Notes: generated by a model not told the origin, from the sequence alone. Counted from the first letter of the stretch, positions 32,031-44,625 are shown. The stretch: 64,000 nt of DNA from Wolfiporia cocos (GCA_029448655.1 JACCLO010000001.1:2542001-2606000); one strand, 5' to 3'. Program-made: numbers and translations.

Positions 32031-32908
32031 GGATTAGATCCTCAGATTCGGAGGGGCGAGAAAAACGCCAGGAGCGACCGCAGTCAAGTCGCGCAGGCGG
32101 TGACAGCGCGATAATATAGAGCAACGGCAAGATAACATTGACTGATAGTGGCACATACGGCAACAATATGCGACCGTGACCTCCACTCGGGCCGATAATG
32201 ACAGCGATAAGGAGCGGGAACACAACAGCCGTCGGAAAGAAGAAATGTTCCTGGTCCCCGTGCCAGTCACTTCGTCGTGCCTCGTCAGCACAAGATGCCG
32301 AGAAACTAGGGAAGAATGCCGTCAGCTCCAACTCATGTGAACCAGGAGACAATGAGGGAAACGCTCAGAATGACATTCATGTCAGCGATACATCATGGAA
32401 GCAAAGCCTCGAGTGATGCATCGAGTCGACTAAGAGGTGCCAGATTGTGGTTGATTGTACAACACTCATCATTGCGACACGAAGGGCAGAATTTTCAAAC
32501 ATGGCAATAAGAGAGGACAACTCACCGTTCAGACACCACACGGCTGCAGTGCAGTCACATCGCAGAAGCAAAAGCGAAGGGTTGACAAATTTGTAGAGTT
32601 TTTTGTGTGTGTTCGTGTTTGTGGCTCCTACATGAGCGCTTGCATGCAAGTTAAAATTATCGGTTAGTATCTTCATTACATAATTGATTGTGCTGCATTA
32701 TAACGCAGGTATTCTAGTGGCGAGTCACGAATTGTGCACACATATATAATACATATAGTTACGTTACCCCGCACTGTATATGGATACAAATCAACCAGAT
32801 AGTCACTGCAGGAAACCGGTCGTCGATCTGCAGGTAAAGCAAGAGAATAGAATACATCAACTCTTCCCCTTTCGATACATTCCCTACGTCAACAGTAAAA
32901 GGCTGTAG
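32031..32908. other. Intergenic region between amidase and caspase-fold genes
   Basis: The amidase promoter should lie at its left end and the 3' flank of the caspase-fold gene at its right end. Open frames here are short and lack motifs. Nothing else was recognised. Confidence 0.4.
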
Positions 32909-34879
32909 TTATCGTCCCATTTCGGATCTCCGAGCCACTGTGACACACGCGGTGACCGAGTCCCAGATCTCCTGATTCTGCGGCGTGGACCGCAGGTCCC
33001 TACTGCCTCGAGATTTGGTCGAAATGAACGCACTAGACAGCGGGCCCTGCTCGATGAACGTCATCGGTGTGAACGTGGTAGACACGAACAGTTTGAGGAA
33101 GCCAGCCCCGACGTCTGCGCCACCCGCAAGGCTGAACGATAGCGCCTCTGAATCCGGAGAGCCAGAGCCGATCACTAACTGCGAGTGCCTCTTAAGAGGT
33201 GCGGCGGAGTCGGTGTTGGCTGGGTCAGGGTGATAAACCATGCTGATACCGTAGCCGCTCGAGTCCATGTAGGCGAGGTACGGCCAGAGGTCGTAGTCGG
33301 AATAGTTGTGAACGGTGACAGCATAGATCGAACCTTTCTCGTCATCGATAATCTCGGCCTTCCCGTTTACGAACAAATTGCCGCTGGTGCGCGTCCAGGT
33401 GGAAGCATCCATTCTGAACAGCTCCATGCCCACAAGACCTGACAGCGGTTTTTCTGGATTCTTCCGGTGAAGATGCAGGTGGAACCGCGCGGCATCCTCT
33501 ATGATCCTGAGATCACTGTGCGTTCGCTCGCTAGGAAGATGAATGATGCTACGGCAGTGCGACGTTAAGACGGGGTCGTGTCTTTCGACAACGAGCTCCC
33601 GACGGCGCAACTTGACAGAGATGTCCGCATGCGTAGCGCTCTTGACCCGAAGCATGTTTGGGCCGGGCTTTGAAACAGCCTTTACAGGGTCGGACGAAAT
33701 TTCACGGCGGAGACGGCATCGACGCATGAGAGAGAAGAAGGATTTGCGGAGGTGGACGCGGAATGGCGTGCGGTTATTCCAGCGCACGATGCGAGCCCAG
33801 CCCTGGCGGGCGAATGATTTCGCTGAGTGCTTGCAACGCGCAATGCACCAGGTAGGGTGGACCTCGACGGCGTGATAGGTGGCCACGACTGGGTTAAGCG
33901 AGCCACGCCGATTGTGAAGATGAATGCTGAACTCCGTTCCCTCCATGATGCCATGTATAGCCCCCGCATCGACGCGCAGTTTCTCATGATCGTATACGTC
34001 AATGGAAACGTAGCGTGCGTCCGGCAGGAAAGGGATGTCGTCAAATAGAATGCGATCGGCATGTCTTCCAAGGGACACCGCGTGCTGATGGTCATCCATC
34101 AACGCAGTCACTTCAGCCGCGAGATTGGTGTAAGTCAGCTTGTGGAATGAGACGCGATCCTTCAGCAACATCAGGGCCCGAGTAAAGTTTCCGCCCGACT
34201 TCCCTTCGGTGGCAATCCATCCCGTGCCACAAGCGGCCAAAACGATGTGGCTGCTGTGACTTGTTGCAGCGAAGCCCCGGCTGGTGCTTGGAGCACCCTT
34301 GTGGGCTACAGCGCCTTTCCAGAGTCCCAAGAGAAGATCATTAGAATCCGCCTTGACGGTGGGCGTGTAACGAATGTGGCTGCGCTCGCGCTCCTCGCGC
34401 CCGGCTTTTGGAGGTGAGAAGCAGACGTCGAGCATCAGAGTGACGTTGTCGCCCTTTGCCTGAGAGAGATCCCTCATCATCGCATGCAGCGAGCGGTCAG
34501 AAATACCGGCAACTCTGCCGTTTCCGGTTTTCGTGTCGTGGTCGTAAGGACACAACACCTCGACCTCTCCGCGACCTTGCTCAAACCAGCCAGCTGGCGA
34601 GCGCACACGGCTGCCGTGCCCAGAGAAGTAGACAATGATGGAATCTCCTGGCTCGATGGCGGGATTATTAACGAGGTGCGTCATGAATTTGTCTTCGATC
34701 TGGCGCTTCGTAGCTTCTGCGTCGAGGACAAGGCAGATCTGGTCTCGAGGAACGTGCAGGTCGTGGCTGAGCCAACGCTTGACGTTCTTGGCATCGTCAA
34801 CGCAGGACTCGAGATTCCATATGCGCCCGGACTTGTACTTATCGATCCCAATAATCAGAGCGAAGACACGGGAGCCCAT
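32909..34879 (-). CDS. Caspase-fold (peptidase C14 / metacaspase-like) protein
   Basis: A single-exon gene of 656 residues. The N-terminal 250 residues match the C14 caspase domain: FALIIGIDKYK at the start, SCVDDAKNVKRWL, and IIVYFSGHGSR with the catalytic His (His88). The expected Cys is in LMLDVCFSPP (Cys153), where metacaspases normally have DCCHSG, so the Cys is kept but the next residue is Phe instead of His. FAATSHSSHIVLAACGTGWIATEG follows, with a Cys in the small-subunit region. Residues 260-656 have no recognised domain and are not membrane-like. Related proteins are common in mushroom genomes. Arg/Lys-specific proteolysis is plausible but unproven. Confidence 0.85.
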   Translation of the reverse strand: MGSRVFALIIGIDKYKSGRIWNLESCVDDAKNVKRWLSHDLHVPRDQICLVLDAEATKRQIEDKFMTHLVNNPAIEPGDSIIVYFSGHGSRVRSPAGWFEQGRGEVEVLCPYDHDTKTGNGRVAGISDRSLHAMMRDLSQAKGDNVTLMLDVCFSPPKAGREERERSHIRYTPTVKADSNDLLLGLWKGAVAHKGAPSTSRGFAATSHSSHIVLAACGTGWIATEGKSGGNFTRALMLLKDRVSFHKLTYTNLAAEVTALMDDHQHAVSLGRHADRILFDDIPFLPDARYVSIDVYDHEKLRVDAGAIHGIMEGTEFSIHLHNRRGSLNPVVATYHAVEVHPTWCIARCKHSAKSFARQGWARIVRWNNRTPFRVHLRKSFFSLMRRCRLRREISSDPVKAVSKPGPNMLRVKSATHADISVKLRRRELVVERHDPVLTSHCRSIIHLPSERTHSDLRIIEDAARFHLHLHRKNPEKPLSGLVGMELFRMDASTWTRTSGNLFVNGKAEIIDDEKGSIYAVTVHNYSDYDLWPYLAYMDSSGYGISMVYHPDPANTDSAAPLKRHSQLVIGSGSPDSEALSFSLAGGADVGAGFLKLFVSTTFTPMTFIEQGPLSSAFISTKSRGSRDLRSTPQNQEIWDSVTACVTVARRSEMGR

Positions 34880-36065
34880 CGCGAGTACTGGAGAGCGGGA
34901 GAAGTGTCGTGAGTACGTATGAAAAGACGAGACGTAAGCAGGCCTACCTTCCGAGAGACGTTTTGGATGACGGAGGTCGGGTCGGTACTTGTCTACTGCG
35001 TACTTTCACGAGCTTTTATAGTTCAACGAGGGCGGGACCGCAATGGGCATGTAGGACCCGCGTCCATGCAGCTTTTCATATCGATGTGCCGCGATCCATG
35101 AGGGAACGCCACCACAACACGTTTTATCACACAAGGAGCGCACATCGGAATGCGAAACATATCAGCCTAGATTCATCCCGGTAGACTGAGCTGAATGTGA
35201 GGGTAGACAATCGGAAATGAGTTCAACCGACGCGCGGATGGTTGCAAATTCATGTAGATATATTACTGACCTATCTATACCGAGCTACGTACCACTTCTA
35301 CATCAATCTTAAGGGATGAAAGGCGATCAGCGATAGATTCAGCAGGATGAGAGGACTTCAAGGTCCGCGTGTGATATCGCGTTGAACACCAGAGGCAGTG
35401 CCAGAAGTAGCTGGGTGCGCAGTCTTTTTGTGCATGCCGCGCACGAGGCAGCCTGCCACCCGTACACTTGCTTAGTACATCGAGGTCAAGGGGAAGACCA
35501 GCTCTGCATAGCAGTTGCCAACGGAACTAGCTTTGGGGTGCATGAATATACAAAGCTAAATCGCAATGTGATCGCCAGTCCAGTATCTCCAGCGCACGGC
35601 TTGAGAATGCACAACACAATGATGGGAAGTTCCGCATATGAACTCGAGGAGGCCACGAGACAGTGGCAGTGAAAACATTGGAACCCTTTTAGAGCACGCA
35701 TATCACGGCGTAAGAATAAGATGCTGATACGCGCCCAACACTTCCATGGGCGCCAATCACTCGGTTGCCTCGACCTGTCTTAGACAATCATCAAGCCTAG
35801 CATCACAATCCTGTTATTCTGCGAGTACTGTACGTGCAGCCGACCCTAGCGCGCCTGGGATATATCACAAACTGTTCTTACATAACGATGTGAGTGAGAA
35901 TTCTGATGTATTGCCGTTACATGCGCTAACATGTATTGCAGTTTGTAGGACCACTTCCCTCTTGAAGACTTCTGTTTCAGGCAGGACGTATTCATCGTTG
36001 ATGTCATTGTCCCTATTGGACATCCATAGCCTAGTAGATCTACGCTTCAAGAGTATTGATCAGGC
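34880..36065. promoter_or_regulatory. Divergent intergenic region, caspase-fold / ATG6
   Basis: About 1.2 kb separate two divergent genes, so both promoters are expected here. No frame has coding features. An untranslated leader intron for either gene is possible but not supported. Confidence 0.4.
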
Positions 36066-37784
36066 ATGAACTTCGTGTGCCAACAATGTAAGCAACCTCT
36101 GCAGGTGAGTACGTACATACGGACGTTATTCACTACTACTAAGGCACAATAGCTGGATGCATCGCTCGTAGATCTGTCTCCATCCGCTTACGACATGGTG
36201 ACCGCGTCTCTACCGCCTGCTTCATCAAGCTACGCACGACCATCTCTAGAAGCGGAAAAGCTTGCCCAGCTACCTGCACCTCCATCTGTTAAAACAGCAT
36301 GGCAGCAGGCCTCACAGGGACGCCCAGAATCGCCATCTTCACCTTCGAATCGCGCGCAACGAAAACAGCCGCAGCGTGTGGTCGTACACCCCAATGAGTC
36401 TTTTGTGCTACTCCAAGACAGCATTGTTCGCAATATTCCCTCTCCCCTTCCCACGGCCTCCCATACGAAGAAAACAGCGCATATCAGGTCCAGGAGCACC
36501 AACATTCCTGCTGCGCCCCCGGCAGCCGTGCAGGAGGAGCCGCACCATCCAAATCCCTCACCGCTTTCACACCATCTGCGATCTACCTTGCGGCTTTTTA
36601 ATCTCCTGTCCAGCCGCACGGATCTGGACCACCCTCTGTGTGCTGAATGCACGGACATTCTGCTCACGAACCTGACCCGACAACTCGAGGAAACCAAGAA
36701 GGAACGGGATGGTTACATTGCGTTCGAGAAGGAAGTCCGGAAGGAGAAGGAGCGCGAAGGTGAAGGCATGAGCAAAGAAGAAGCGGAATCAAAGATTGAG
36801 AAGCTCAAGGAGGAGGAACGCCTTGCGATCGAGGGTCTGCAAGCCGCGGAGCGAGAACGGCAACAGCTGGCGGACGAACTCAGAGCACTCGAGCTTGAGG
36901 AGAAGGCGCTTGCAGAGGAGGAGGCGGAGTTAGTTATCAGGCGATCTGCACAGTTCGGTGAATTTGACGCATTGCTGAAGGTTTTGGCGTGTGCACAACG
37001 CCCAACTACTCAAGTCTGCGGAGCAGGCCTCGCAGCTTGCTGCCTTGCGCGCAGCCTATGCAGCAGACTCCGCTACCCTTGAAAAGCTGGAGCGCACGAA
37101 TGTTTACAATGACGCATTCTGCATTGGCCACGAGGGTGTCTTCGGCACGATCAATGGGCTTCGCCTGGGTCGCGTTACCGGGGTTCCAGTATGTTCAAAG
37201 ATTCATTGAACTGCATGATCTGACGGTTTCAGGTTGAATGGACGGAAATCAATGCAGCTTGGGGCCAGACGCTTCTCCTGCTCTACACGATTGCGAGGAA
37301 ACTGGAGTTTACATTTGAGAAGTAAGTGAGCTGCAAGACATTTTGACATGTTCGCTCTCAATCTGATATTTTACAACAGTTATCGCCTAGTACCCATGGG
37401 TTCGTTCTCTCGAATCGAGAAGACCACTGGAGACAAGGCGATCTATGAACTGTACGGCTCTGGCGACCTCCATATCGGCCGTCTGCTTCACAATCGCCGT
37501 TTCGATTTCGCGATGGTTGCTTTCCTAGATTGCCTGAAACAAATAATGGATTTCGTCAAATCTCAGGACCCTCACGTCGACTTTCCATACTTGTGAGTTA
37601 CCAGAGAAAGTGTCGAACAGGATATCTGATTGTCTCTGTATTCAGAGTTGTGAAAGACAAGATTGGCGAGGCTTCCATCAAGCTACAGTTCAGTCAAGAG
37701 GAATCATGGACGCGCGCATTGCGACAGGTCCTGGTAGATCTGAAAATTCTCTTAAAGTGGACAACGAATGGCAACAATGGCTGA
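36066..37784 (+). CDS. ATG6: ATG6 / Beclin-1 / Vps30
   Basis: A subunit of the class III PI3-kinase complex needed for autophagosome formation and vacuolar sorting. Exon 1 (36066-36104) codes [13 protein letters not shown], the conserved Cys pair. Exon 2 starts at 36153 ([16 protein letters not shown]). The middle is a long Glu/Lys coiled coil (about 36680-36930). The BARA domain follows: [64 protein letters not shown]. It ends [10 protein letters not shown]. Introns after VPV, after FEN and before VVKDK join cleanly. The junction between the coiled coil (frame ends near 36932) and FWR (from 36982) does not: only an improbable 28-nt intron (36953-36980) links the frames. A frameshift or sequence error is possible. 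Confidence 0.9.
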
Positions 37785-38330
37785 TGCTGCGCTCTATTCT
37801 CGGCACCTATTCAGGTATACTGACTCCTTCGAGGATCGTTGTACCGATAGAAGTCTAGTCTGCCGACTGACTTATCACGAACTTTTACACATTCGGACTC
37901 AAATTTAGTGCAGCTATGTAATTACTCTTGCTGCAATGTAATTGATTCACGCGTGGAACACGGATTCTGCGTGGTTACCGAACATCGGTTAACTCATCTC
38001 CTTACGTGGATCGGGAACCGACACGCTACTATTACTACTATCCTCGGAGAATGCTTTTATTGATGCCGCCCGTATTCGTTATTCTGCGTACAGCATTGCG
38101 CACGACGAGGATCGTAGATGGAACCGGCGTACTGAGAGGACCTGGGAGACCACGGAGCCGCTCAGAAACGATTTACCGGACCGGGCTAACTGACTGCTCC
38201 GCGGTTTGTACGCAGACGGATTGGTAAGTCAAAGTCTCGTCCTGCGTTTGTCATCCTTCCTCTGGTACTATAATTTCACGGCTGTGAACACTGCGTTACA
38301 AAGCCCTTGGGTCTCCCTGCTTGAACACTG
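37785..38330. other. Intergenic region upstream of GSH1
   Basis: This holds the 3' flank of ATG6 and the promoter of the glutamate-cysteine ligase gene. No coding feature or clear regulatory motif was recognised. Confidence 0.4.
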
Positions 38331-41060
38331 ATGGGTCTCTTGTCTCTTGGAACGCCTCTTGCGTGGGATGACGCCAAACAGTACGCGGATCACGTTCGAG
38401 CCCATGGGGTAACTCAATTCTTGAACATATGGGACCGACTCAAGGATAGATGCGGCGATGAACTGCTCTGGGGCGACGAGGTACATCTGCCTGTGCTGCA
38501 CTTGTCAATATCTGATGCACCGCATCAACTTCAAAGATCGAGTATATGGTCGTCTCGTTCGACGATGAAGGGAAAAATGCGAGGCTCTCTCTGCGGCAGA
38601 CGGAAATACTCGCTAAGCTTAATGCGATTACTGACGATATTGCGTCTGATCGCAGCGACCCGTGAGTCTGACGACGCACTGTGTATTGACTTTGACTTCA
38701 CACATCTGCTTTAGCGCGTCTGTGCCAGCCTTCCACCCAGAGTATGGTAGATTCATGCTCGAGTCCACTCCCGGTTCTCCCTACACCGGATCCTTGACGG
38801 ACCTTCTGTCGGTAGAGAGCGACATGCGTTACCGGTGAGTTTCGTGGTTGCCTGTCAGTATCACCCACCTCTTACATTCCCAGGCGGCGACTGGCCCGCA
38901 AATATCTCAAAGACAACGAGATACCATTCACACTGACCTCATTTCCACGTCTGGGTGTCCCGGGTATCTTCACGGAGCCCCATTACGACCCCGCGAATGC
39001 AGTATCCAGCCGTAGCTTGTTCCTGCCAGAGGAGATCACAAATCCGCATGCACGTTTCCCGTCGGTGATACTCCTTGTCTTGAACATTCTTAGATCCTAA
39101 AGTACATTCCAACATACAGTACGCTCACGGCGAATATTCGGCGGCGGCGGGGTTCCAAAGTTGTCATCAATCTTCCTCTGTTCATCGACCGGAACACACC
39201 ACGGCCGTTTGTCGACCCTACCATTCCGTGGCAGCGGGACATATACCCGGAGGACCCTGGTATTCATATCTGTTCACACACTGTCTCACTTTGTTCTCAT
39301 CAATGATAATCTAGAGGCGAAGCGCGGTGCTGCATTGATTGACCACATATATATGGATGCTATGGGTTTCGGCATGGGTTGTAGCTGTCTGCAGATCACG
39401 TTCCAGTCTTGCAATGTCTCCGAGGCACGACGGCTGTACGACGCGCTTGTCCCCATCGCTCCTCTGATGGTTGGTGCACACCTGCCCTGACACGCAGATA
39501 CTGACTGTCTCGGCAGCTGGCGTTAACAGCAGCAAGTCCGCTGTGGCGCGGCTACATTGCTGATGTTGACTGCCGATGGGACGTGATTTCGGCTAGTGTC
39601 GACGATCGCACGGAAGAGGAACGTGGGCTCAAGGTACAGCACTTCTTCATAGCTTCCCGTGTCTGAGACTGGCTCATGGGCGAAAAGCCCCTGAAAGAGA
39701 ATAGGTTCAGAATCCCGAAATCTCGTTACGGCAGCGTTAGCTTGTACATATCCGAACACTGGACGAATCGGCCGGAGTACAATGACATTTACGCGCCGTA
39801 CGACCAAGCCATCTTTGGTCGTCTGTGTGATCACGGTACGTGCTCATGTCAGACGAAAGTCAATGTCTCGTGATGCTTATGTCCTCGGCGGCTGCTTCTC
39901 AGGGATCGATGATAAACTTGCAAAACACATTTCCCATCTCTTCATCCGGGATCCCATTGTTATATTCTCGGAGACCATCGAACAGGACGACGCTACGAGC
40001 AATGACCACTTCGAGGTACGGGTGATACCAGCGATCTCATGACATTGGACTTATCAGTGCACCGCGATGTAGAACATACAATCAACCAACTGGCAGACTA
40101 TCCGTTTCAAGCCACCACCAGTGAACTCCCCAATCGGCTGGCGTGTGGAATTCCGATCGATGGAGGTGCAGATGACCGACTTTGAGAACGCAGCCTTCTC
40201 TGTCTTCGTCGTTCTTCTCTCACGTGCCATCCTGAGCTTCAACCTGAACCTGTATATGCCGATATCGAAGGTAAGTTATGGCAGGATACCGACATTGTCC
40301 ATGACTTCTTACTTCTTGGTCAGGTGGACGAGAATATGGCCAGAGCGCAGAAGAGGGATGCCGTGCGGTCACAGAAGTTCTTCTTCCGTAAGGACGTCTT
40401 CCCGCTAGGAGGCTGGTCGAGTGCGTCTAGCTCGTGCTCTTCGTGCTCAAGCCCTGTCGGCGAGACTGCTGATGGTCCGCCAAAGAAGGAGAAGAAGTTG
40501 CGTAACTGCTACCCTTCAGCTCCCCGTCCGCAGAATGGTTACCTTCATGTGCCCGTGGAAGATGAATACGAAGAGATGACAACGGAGGAAATAATGTTCG
40601 GAAAGGTACGCTTTATCCATGAACCCATGCAATGAGAATCATTGACGTATTATCAATGATCATCCAGTTCAACTCATTCCCAGGCCTGTTCAGTCTCGTG
40701 TACGAATACCTCGACAGCTTGGATATTTCCGATGATGAGCGCGAGAGGCTGGATGGATATCTTGATTTGGTCAAGCGTAGAACAAATGGTGCGTTGCATC
40801 TCTTTCCCAGATGCGGAATCCTCACCGCTCGATAACAGGATCTCTCAAAACTGCAGCAACCTGGATACGCGACTTTGTACGCACACACCCTACATATAAG
40901 TTCGACTCCGTGGTAAACCAAGAGATAAATTATGACTTGATGGTTGCTGTGGATCAAATGTAAGTCCCATCTGATACTCACATCATGACTGTCGCTGATG
41001 TATCGTCTCAGAGAGCGTGGCGTGAGGCAAGCGCCAGATTTTATGCCGTTGAAATTATAG
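38331..41060 (+). CDS. GSH1: Glutamate-cysteine ligase catalytic subunit
   Basis: It joins glutamate and cysteine using ATP, the first and limiting step of glutathione synthesis, in the cytosol. The start [20 protein letters not shown] is typical. [21 protein letters not shown] spans an intron, then [95 protein letters not shown] (read across 40120-40200) and [13 protein letters not shown] follow in family order. The last exon codes [15 protein letters not shown] and stops at 41058-41060. There are about ten exons. All the conserved catalytic-core blocks I can recognise are intact. Confidence 0.95.
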
Positions 41061-41293
41061 AAGCGGCCTAGACGGAGGATATTGTTTGTGTATCATATTC
41101 CCTGCTTGAGTCGTTTCGTAGTCACAGAGTGGTCTTGTAGTTGCTATCTCATGAGTTTGCAAGTGCTTTCGATGTATTGCAGGTGTATATACAGACCTAC
41201 AGTTCGACTTACGCAGTGTTGAAGTACGCTGTTATGTGTGAACGAGAGCAATCATGCCTGCCGTACTAGGACTATTGAGCTTTTATGAACTCA
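41061..41293. other. 3' flank of GSH1 up to the MITE
   Basis: A short non-coding stretch. It ends with the target-site duplication TCA (41291-41293) next to the MITE. Confidence 0.5.
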
Positions 41294-41765
41294 GGGCCTG
41301 TACGGGAACGCAACCTGAAAACGATAGCGATTGCGCACAGAAATATCGGTCGTGGGAATATCTTTGCGACGCGCGAGCGCCCGCGCGCTTGTCACGCCTT
41401 GATCACGCTTGCTCGGCGCCTACGTCACGTCAATCGCTACCAGCTGCTCAATGCCCGACACAACCCTCTCTGAAGCGCAAACTCGTATTCTTGCTGCACA
41501 TATGGCTATATACTGGGCCACAGCGTCCCTTATTGAGCTTTGAAACGAGGTCAGCTGAGAGGAAGTTGCGTACATCCAAAGTCTGCATGGCCAGTCACAA
41601 TCAGGTCACAAGGGGTCACACCGCGGTCACTGCCCGCGCTCAGTAGCGGTTCGCATTTCCGAACGGTCTGACATTGCAAAATCGACATCCAGCGCCGTCG
41701 AGCGTCTATTTTTTGGCAGGGAAATCGGTCGCCAGCGATATCAGGTTGCGTTCCCGTACAGGCCC
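41294..41765. mobile_element. 472-bp MITE with 25-nt perfect inverted repeats (Harbinger-like)
   Basis: Bases 41294-41318 and the reverse complement of 41741-41765 are identical over 25 nt, starting GGGCCTGTACGGG. Similarity continues more weakly for about 15 nt inward. The element is flanked on both sides by TCA (41291-41293 and 41766-41768), a 3-bp target-site duplication. A GGGCCTGT start and a 3-bp duplication are typical of PIF/Harbinger-derived MITEs. It has no coding capacity. Subterminal GTCAC words repeat (for example four near 41590-41636) and could be transposase-binding sites. Confidence 0.88.
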
Positions 41766-41768
41766 TCA

Positions 41769-42284
41769 GTCTTCAATGAATTAATTTATGATATCTTTCT
41801 CAGAAACGTGTACTGGGATCTCTGGACTTAGCCCGAGTGACGAGTGTTCGTAATTAGACGAGGTCAGCCACGCTTGCTCAGATCCTTACTTCATGCGAGG
41901 TCTGTTGCAGATACTCACTCCGTGCATTGGATGATAATCAATTGCAGCATGTTCATTACTTTTCAAGCAGTAACAGGGACTCTTGAGTCTTGGGATGAAC
42001 AAACGTTTGTGCAGCGGATACACAATTTTTCCGCTCGAGCATATACTCACGCAATTGAACCGAATATGTGCATGGACTGAGATATGGCAAGCAATGAACT
42101 ATCCGCCACCAACTGAGATCCGAAGCACATCTGAAGAGAGGTGTATTGTGCATAACTTTCCAATGTGCTTGGATTGCTACCAGAGCGACCGCTCGACTAT
42201 TTTACGCCCTCTCGTATAAACGACGACTATCCAGTGACCACGGACTGAGCTGAAGGAGTAATAGCCAAGATGAACCAATCTGGA
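41769..42284. other. Intergenic region right of the MITE
   Basis: Non-coding sequence up to the 3' end of the membrane-protein gene. No motif or gene was recognised. Confidence 0.4.
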
Positions 42285-43740
42285 TCATGCCTCCTGCACA
42301 TCTTGTATCCTCTTTGAGTGAGTATGGAAGTCTCCTATATCATCGGTCTCGTGCACGACGTGCTTGACATGGACGTGGACTGGCTGCAAAGAATGAGGAG
42401 CGGACTGAGAATGGTGTGGCTGGATAGGTTCTTGCTGTGAAGGCAAGTCTGTCGGCAGCCCTGCCGTATTCGTCCATCCCAGCGCCACGGGCAACTGAAT
42501 GAGCATGATGGAGATGCCCATGATCGCAGGAATCGACCCAATCACAGCGTAGGGCAGGTTAGAGAAGGTCTCCTCAGTCGCGGAATATATAATAATCCAT
42601 GACCTAGGGGGGCCATGAGTTAGATGATGTTATTTTTGAATTATGGTCTACATACACCATGAGGGCGGTGCTCTCGATGAACACAATCAAAGCCCTCTAT
42701 GAATCGCATCAGTATGCTTGAGCTTCTGAGGCTGGGGGTACTATCAGCTAGCTTCAACCGTACACACCTTCATTCTGCGCCCGCCTCCGTAATTTTTTGC
42801 TGATGAGTGCACACTCCAGAGCTTTACCGCGATCAAGACTAAGAGTATAACAGACAGTCAGTGAACACAACCCAGCGACTTCCTGACATAGATTACCTGC
42901 ACAATAGATGTTGGTACTACAAAGCCCAGGTCAATGTATTGCTCAGAGCTTGACAAGGACAATTGGCTCACAATATTGCGAACGCATCGCTACTAGTGGC
43001 CCACTTTCTAAGGGTTTTATCACCGTCGGGCTTCCAGACGAACTCAAAACCGCGCAGGATACCGGCAGCGCTGCCTGGAATAGCACGCTCAGGGTCCTTT
43101 CGTGAAGTAGCGGGATGTGATAATATATACTCACAGAATAGGCCTACCCAGCTGCACACTGGCAAAACCGTGACCAGCCTGCTGTACGAGTAAACACGCC
43201 AAAGGCGATATATCTAGACGTGCTGTTCAGACTCTGTTGTCTATTGCACAAATAATTGGCCTACGAGAATCGCATCTCCCACCAGCATGCAGGACATGAT
43301 TACGCCCATGAGTGCAATGTATGATGGCTGCGTTATGTCTTCAAGGAAGTCTTCAGGAACCGTGCCGTTTCGAAACCAGACAAATGCCTCATATAATCGG
43401 ATGATGCTGAGCACCCAAGTCTACGCACTCAATGTTCAGCATCTCGGAATTTCCGTGTAGCGGCAATCTGACTTACAGCAGTGCTTCCAAAGAGAAGCAG
43501 AATTATAGCAATGGGGATCGGGTTTGATACCAGCTGCTTGCAGTCAAGCCTAGTATTTTGTCCTACACCCCCCGACCTCTGACGACGCTGAAAGAACACA
43601 AGGAGGTACGTTACGGTCATCAGAAAGTATATGCCGTAGAATGGCCCTTGTATGTACAACATTGCAAGGGTAGTGGAAGTGATTGACACTTCAATGGGCA
43701 TGCTTGACTGTGAGTTTAGGACGGGATTCACCGTAGGCAC
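42285..43740 (-). CDS. Multi-pass membrane protein of a basidiomycete-specific family
   Basis: Exon pieces read on the minus strand give a chain of hydrophobic segments: MLYIQGPFYGIYFLMTVTYLL (about 43650), IPIAIILLLFGSTAV (about 43480), YIALMGVIMSCMLVGDAIL (about 43300), VYRLWRVYS...VLPVCSWVGLF (about 43180), ALIVFIESTALM (about 42690) and IGSIPAIMGISIMLIQLPVALG (about 42520). A hydrophilic tail with several His ends at 42285. The pattern of 7 helices with GDAxLxYRxWxV in the middle is familiar from large agaricomycete families without known function. The start is uncertain: Met codons at 43740, 43701 and 43662 are all possible. Splice sites were not all resolved. Confidence 0.7.
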
Positions 43741-44625
43741 AATTCACTGGAGTCGGCGTACGTGCAGGCTTCTGAGCGAGCTAGAATCGAGATAGGGCTC
43801 GTGTTTTGAGGCTGCAAAGCGATCAGTAAAAACAGATTGAAGAAGTGAACCATCACACACAATATTGTGCGAATTCCAACTTGCAAGTTCTATAAGCCGA
43901 TAATAACAAACGTTTCAAGCCCCAAAGATGCTCAGGATCATTATGGCATCAAAATCATCATTCATCGTTCATCAGTGTCCTGGGGTATGCTGATACGTTC
44001 ACCATTGTAGAAGCGCTCTTCTCGTCCTTTGCGTTATGAATCTGTCAAGTTATCCCCTACCGTTACTTGGACTTTGGACACTATAATGTGCGGGGTTAAT
44101 GTGACAGCATCGCCTTAATGAAATCGCAGTGTCTTGTAAATCATTTTCGAACCACTAGCTGGATAACCCGTGCTCTCGCACGGAATGTAGAGTTACCGAG
44201 ACGTAGCCGAGGTGCGACAAACTCCAGCTTCGGTTGGCGGGTTCCATGGGCAGTGGCTACCGTATTAAGGAGTTGCCTAATCAAGATGCTTTTCCATAGA
44301 AGATAGCTTGTGGAGTAAACGATCATCACAAGGAGTATACGTTATCTAGGATAATATGCACAGAAGGCTGATTGAACCATGATACAGTTCATACTGCAGA
44401 ACACTCACTGTCAGCACTAGTCCAATTGGGAGTTCGAATTCACCGTAGCGTTTGAAGTGCACCGCCTGCAAGTGCCGATATATGTATCATATCAGTCAAC
44501 ATATAACTGTCAATGTCGCAAAATATTTTGGTGTATACATAAGCAATCTGATAGCAGTTCGCGGCAGCGAACTTTGATATCCATCATACATGATAACAAA
44601 GATGATCTTTGAGACTTTGTTCGGG
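43741..44625. other. Intergenic region
   Basis: About 885 bp without a recognised gene. It holds the promoter of the membrane-protein gene and the 3' flank of the RraA-family gene. A small CGTGC/GCACG hairpin near 44190 is not enough to call an RNA gene. Confidence 0.4.

Noticed and set aside
44130..44290. Possible small structured RNA or tRNA
   Set aside because: Only one short hairpin; no complete cloverleaf or Pol III box pair.
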